From positions 1 to 8,403 of the forward strand of contig CALDPN010000003.1 in NCBI GenBank assembly GCA_937911235.1: DNA of 8,403 nt, given 5' to 3'. The position numbers were made by a program, and so were the translations under genes. Position 1 is the stretch's first letter. Each line of letters opens with the position of its first letter. The DNA is from an uncultured Bacteroidales bacterium (GTDB lineage: Bacteria > Bacteroidota > Bacteroidia > Bacteroidales > Paludibacteraceae). Positions 5,689-8,403 of the stretch are shown here, in pieces. The notes beneath the pieces are model-generated. The model was not told the DNA's origin, made no database searches, and saw only the letters and a list, made by a program, of their open reading frames with translations.

Positions 5689-6684
5689 TTATCTTATTTT
5701 TTCTGTTAATGATTTAATTTCAATATTTGGTGAGATGCGTTCGTAAAGAATATTGTAACAAGCATCCAAAATAGGCATTTCTACATTGTATTTCTCGTTA
5801 ATTTCTTTGATACATTTTGTACCGTAGTAGCCTTCTGCTATCATTTCCATTTCAAGTTGAGAAGAACGCACTGAGTAGCCTTTGCCAATCATTGAACCAA
5901 AGGTTCTGTTTCTACTAAATTTTGAATATGCGGTTACTAAAAGGTCGCCCAAATATGCTGCATCTTGTAGGTTTCTTTCTTCTGGTGAAACAGTGTTTAC
6001 AAAACGTGACATTTCACGAATACTATTAGAAACTAAAATAGCTTGGAAGTTGTCGCCATATTTAAGACCGTGGCAAATACCAGATGCTATCGCATACACG
6101 TTTTTAAGCACAGAAGCATATTCTATACCTGTAACATCTGTAGTGATATATGTTTTTAGGTATGTATTTTGTATTCTATTTGCAAAAAACTCTGCAAATT
6201 TTAGGTTTTTACTACCTACTGTTAGATAAGAAAGACGCTCTAGTGCCACTTCTTCTGCGTGACAAGGACCAGCAATTACTGCTATATCCTCTTCGTTCAC
6301 ACCATAGAATTTCATGAAATAATCTGACACTATCATATTTTCCTCTGGCACAATACCTTTGATAGCTGTAACCACCTTTTTACCTGTAAGAGAGGTAGTT
6401 ACTTTCGCAAGGTGCGATTTTAGGAAAGGCGAAGGTGTAGCAAATACTAAAATATCAGAGTGCTTGATTGCTAAGTTGATATTTGAATAGAATTTAATCT
6501 TCTTAATATCAAACTTAACAGAACTCAAATATGATGGATTGCATCCTGTTTCTTTAAATTTCTCTATCTGTTCTGGGCGGCGCATGTACCAATTGATTCT
6601 ATTTCCATTGGCCATACTCATTTTTGCGATAGCTGTAGCCCAACTACCTCCACCCATAATACATATTTTTAATTTAGAAAACAT
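5689..6684 (-). CDS. gpsA: NAD(P)-dependent glycerol-3-phosphate dehydrogenase
   Basis: This enzyme reduces dihydroxyacetone phosphate to sn-glycerol 3-phosphate, the backbone for phospholipids, in the cytoplasm. The 331 residues match the family. The N-terminal Rossmann domain starts with KICIMGGGSWATAIAKM (6-22), whose GGGSWATA is the nucleotide-binding turn; ATPSPFL at 82-88 and TAIKGI at 106-111 (K109) follow. IAGPCHAEEVALERLSYLT (137-155) is the form usual in Bacteroidota. The C-terminal helical domain has the catalytic lysine K194 in VLKNVYAIASGI, GDLLVTAYSKFSRNRTFG at 246-263 with the substrate-binding RNR, and the typical ending region AEGYYG...EMPILDACYNILYE. It lies 3 nt after lysS and 4 nt before pgi, an arrangement I know from other Bacteroidales. 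Its codon usage is AT-rich and unlike the 5' part of lysS. Confidence 0.96.
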   Translation of the reverse strand: MFSKLKICIMGGGSWATAIAKMSMANGNRINWYMRRPEQIEKFKETGCNPSYLSSVKFDIKKIKFYSNINLAIKHSDILVFATPSPFLKSHLAKVTTSLTGKKVVTAIKGIVPEENMIVSDYFMKFYGVNEEDIAVIAGPCHAEEVALERLSYLTVGSKNLKFAEFFANRIQNTYLKTYITTDVTGIEYASVLKNVYAIASGICHGLKYGDNFQAILVSNSIREMSRFVNTVSPEERNLQDAAYLGDLLVTAYSKFSRNRTFGSMIGKGYSVRSSQLEMEMIAEGYYGTKCIKEINEKYNVEMPILDACYNILYERISPNIEIKSLTEKIR

Positions 6685-6687
6685 ATC

Positions 6688-8208
6688 TTATGCGTTTTGA
6701 GTTTTTTCTGGTTTCATTTGTGGGAAGAATAGTACTTCTTGAATGGTGGTTTGACCTGTCATAAGCATAACTAGACGGTCCATACCAATACCCATACCTG
6801 ATGTTGGAGGCATACCGTATTCTAGTGCACGCACAAAGTCCATATCAATAAACATTGCTTCGTCGTCGCCTTTTTCGCTTAGGCGAAGTTGCTCTTGGAA
6901 GCGTCCAAGTTGGTCGATTGGGTCGTTTAGCTCAGAATATGCATTTGCAAGTTCTTTACCGTTTACCATAAGCTCGAAACGCTCGGTGAGGTCGGGGTTC
7001 TCGCGGTGACGTTTGCAGAGTGGTGACATCTCGATGGGGTAGTCGGTGATGAATGTAGGCTGTATGTAGTTGCCCTCGCAGAACTCGCCGAATATCTCGT
7101 CGATGAGCTTTCCTTTACCCATTGTATCGTCAACTTCGAGCTTCAACTCCTTGCAAATTGCGAAAATCTCCTCTTCGCTCTTGCCGTTGAGGTCGTAGCC
7201 TGTGAACTCCTTGATTGAGTCGAGCATTGTAACGCGACGGAACGGAGCCTTGAAGCTGATGATGTTGTCACCTACCTTAACATCGGTAGTACCGTTTACA
7301 TCAAGAGCAATCTTCTCAAGCATCTGCTCTGTGAAACACATCATCCAATTGTAGTCCTTGTATGATACATAAATCTCCATACATGTGAACTCGGGGTTGT
7401 GTGTGCGGTCCATACCTTCGTTGCGGAAGTTCTTTGAGAACTCATATACGCCCTCGAATCCGCCTACGATAAGACGCTTCAAATAAAGCTCGTTTGCGAT
7501 ACGCAAATAGAGAGGGATGTCAAGTGCGTTGTGGTGTGTGATGAACGGACGTGCCGCTGCACCGCCGGGGATTGACTGCAATACCGGTGTCTCAACCTCC
7601 ATGTAACCTCTTGAGTTGAAGAACTCGCGCATTGAGCTGTAAATCTTGTTGCGCTTGACGAATATTTCCTTTACATCGTCGTTTACAACCAAATCGACAT
7701 AACGCTGACGGTAACGCAATTCGGGGTCTTCGAACTTGTCGTATGCAACGCCGTCCTTATATTTTACAATAGGAAGGGGACGGATGCTCTTTGAGAGGAA
7801 TGTAATCTCCTTTGCGTGTACTGTAACTTCGCCTGTCTGTGTACGGAATACAAAACCTTTGATACCAACAAAGTCACCGATGTCAAGCAAGCGTTTGAAA
7901 AGAACGTTATAACCATCCTTGTTTTCACCCGGGCAAATATCGTCGCGTGTGATATATACCTGAATACGTCCTTTTGAGTCCTGAAGCTCAATGAATGATG
8001 CCTTACCCATTACACGGCGGCTCATCATACGACCTGCAATGCACACTTCGCGTGGCTCATCCTCGTCCTTGAATTCTGCAAGAATGTCGGTTGAGAAGGC
8101 GTTTGTGGGGTATTCTGCTGCGGGATATGGTTCTATGCCCATGTTGCGTAGTTCGGCAAGTGCCTCACGACGTACAATTTCCTGTTCGCTAAGTTCTAAA
8201 ATGTTCAT
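6688..8208 (-). CDS. lysS: Lysyl-tRNA synthetase, class II, with mosaic codon usage
   Basis: The enzyme charges tRNA-Lys with lysine in the cytoplasm. The N-terminal OB-fold anticodon-binding domain covers about residues 50-150 (CIAGRMMSRRVMGKASFIELQD); the catalytic domain has motif 1 around 198-214 (GYMEVETPVLQ), motif 2 FRNEGMDRTHNPEFT at 261-275 and motif 3 GMGIGMDRL at 471-479. The 506 residues match the E. coli length, but Bacteroides-type enzymes that I recall carry about 70 further C-terminal residues, absent here: the protein stops soon after FFPQMKPEK. Codon use changes sharply inside the gene: all eight Gln codons up to Q383 are CAG, all seven from Q433 on are CAA; Leu goes from CTC/TTG/CTT to CTA/CTT and Lys/Glu from AAG/GAG-rich to AAA/GAA-rich. 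The reading frame is intact across the change. It begins the lysS-gpsA-pgi cluster. No convincing promoter is seen upstream. Confidence 0.96.
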   Translation of the reverse strand: MNILELSEQEIVRREALAELRNMGIEPYPAAEYPTNAFSTDILAEFKDEDEPREVCIAGRMMSRRVMGKASFIELQDSKGRIQVYITRDDICPGENKDGYNVLFKRLLDIGDFVGIKGFVFRTQTGEVTVHAKEITFLSKSIRPLPIVKYKDGVAYDKFEDPELRYRQRYVDLVVNDDVKEIFVKRNKIYSSMREFFNSRGYMEVETPVLQSIPGGAAARPFITHHNALDIPLYLRIANELYLKRLIVGGFEGVYEFSKNFRNEGMDRTHNPEFTCMEIYVSYKDYNWMMCFTEQMLEKIALDVNGTTDVKVGDNIISFKAPFRRVTMLDSIKEFTGYDLNGKSEEEIFAICKELKLEVDDTMGKGKLIDEIFGEFCEGNYIQPTFITDYPIEMSPLCKRHRENPDLTERFELMVNGKELANAYSELNDPIDQLGRFQEQLRLSEKGDDEAMFIDMDFVRALEYGMPPTSGMGIGMDRLVMLMTGQTTIQEVLFFPQMKPEKTQNA

Positions 8209-8261
8209 CTTGTATATTTTTTAATTGTTTTTCTGTTCTATTCTATTGTAATTCCCGGTAT

Positions 8262-8403
8262 TCAGGGTTGTTTGTTCAATTTTGAGTAACAATATAGCTG
8301 TTGACCTGCAACTCTTTTTTTTCTCAAATCGCGTTTAAAATAGATGTCTACTATTTGTGATTTTTCGTACGCTCGTTTAAAAAGCTCAAACAAGTTTGGC
8401 TTT
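8262..8403 (-). CDS. C-terminal fragment of an unidentified reading frame (cut by window edge)
   Basis: An open frame enters from the window edge and ends at a TGA at 8264-8262, 53 nt upstream of lysS. Its 46 visible residues are rich in Lys, Arg, Tyr and Phe (KPNLFELFKRAYEKSQ, then VDIYFKRDLRKKRVAGQQ) and end in YSKLNKQP. I do not recognise the family. A 46-codon open stretch in AT-rich DNA is mildly unlikely by chance but not decisive, so this may be the end of a real gene on the same strand as lysS or a chance frame. Confidence 0.35.
   Translation of the reverse strand, partial: KPNLFELFKRAYEKSQIVDIYFKRDLRKKRVAGQQLYCYSKLNKQP

Noticed and set aside
5882..6229. Plus-strand open frame opposite gpsA
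   Set aside because: gpsA is complete and conserved on the other strand, and the plus-strand product has no recognisable features.
7764..8224. Open frames on both strands overlapping the 5' part of lysS
   Set aside because: They overlap an unmistakable lysyl-tRNA synthetase and are shadows of its coding sequence, favoured there by the higher GC content.

Overview
This looks like a chromosomal segment from a Bacteroidota bacterium, most likely of the order Bacteroidales. The grounds are the lysS-gpsA-pgi gene order, recF followed by a small DUF721 protein, promoters of the TTTG/TAnnTTTG type rather than sigma70 boxes, weak Shine-Dalgarno signals, low GC content and closest resemblance of the proteins to Bacteroidales homologues (from memory, no search was run). 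All recognisable genes lie on the minus strand, so transcription runs from high to low coordinates.

Layout in transcription order. At 8262-8403 there is the tail of an unrecognised reading frame that enters from outside the window. At 8208-4347 lies a tight lysS-gpsA-pgi cluster (lysyl-tRNA synthetase, glycerol-3-phosphate dehydrogenase, glucose-6-phosphate isomerase), with 3-4 nt between genes, closed by a hairpin at 4276-4302. At 4196-3741 is a monocistronic secreted DUF2147 protein with a good Bacteroidota promoter (4221-4254); its 3' side carries a 123-bp long imperfect palindrome (3617-3739) and then a perfect 14-bp-stem terminator (3541-3573). At 3457-620 is a four-gene overlapping operon: SPFH/prohibitin-like membrane protein, recF, DUF721, and the YggS/PLPBP pyridoxal-phosphate homeostasis protein, ended by a strong terminator (563-596). 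At 475-1 is the start of ppdK (pyruvate, phosphate dikinase), cut by the window edge.

The genes are mostly housekeeping: central carbon metabolism (pgi, ppdK), phospholipid precursor synthesis (gpsA), translation (lysS), DNA repair (recF) and cofactor homeostasis (yggS). No CRISPR array, tRNA, rRNA, complete insertion sequence or defence system was found.

Two things stand out. First, lysS is a codon-usage mosaic: its first roughly 410 codons use only CAG for glutamine and favour GAG/AAG/CTC/TTG, while the last roughly 90 codons use only CAA and favour GAA/AAA/CTA, as the rest of the window does. This points to recombination or to a chimeric assembly with a join near 6910-7062. Second, the 123-bp palindrome next to the DUF2147 stop codon looks like a MITE or structured repeat. 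No convincing new multi-gene system is visible.
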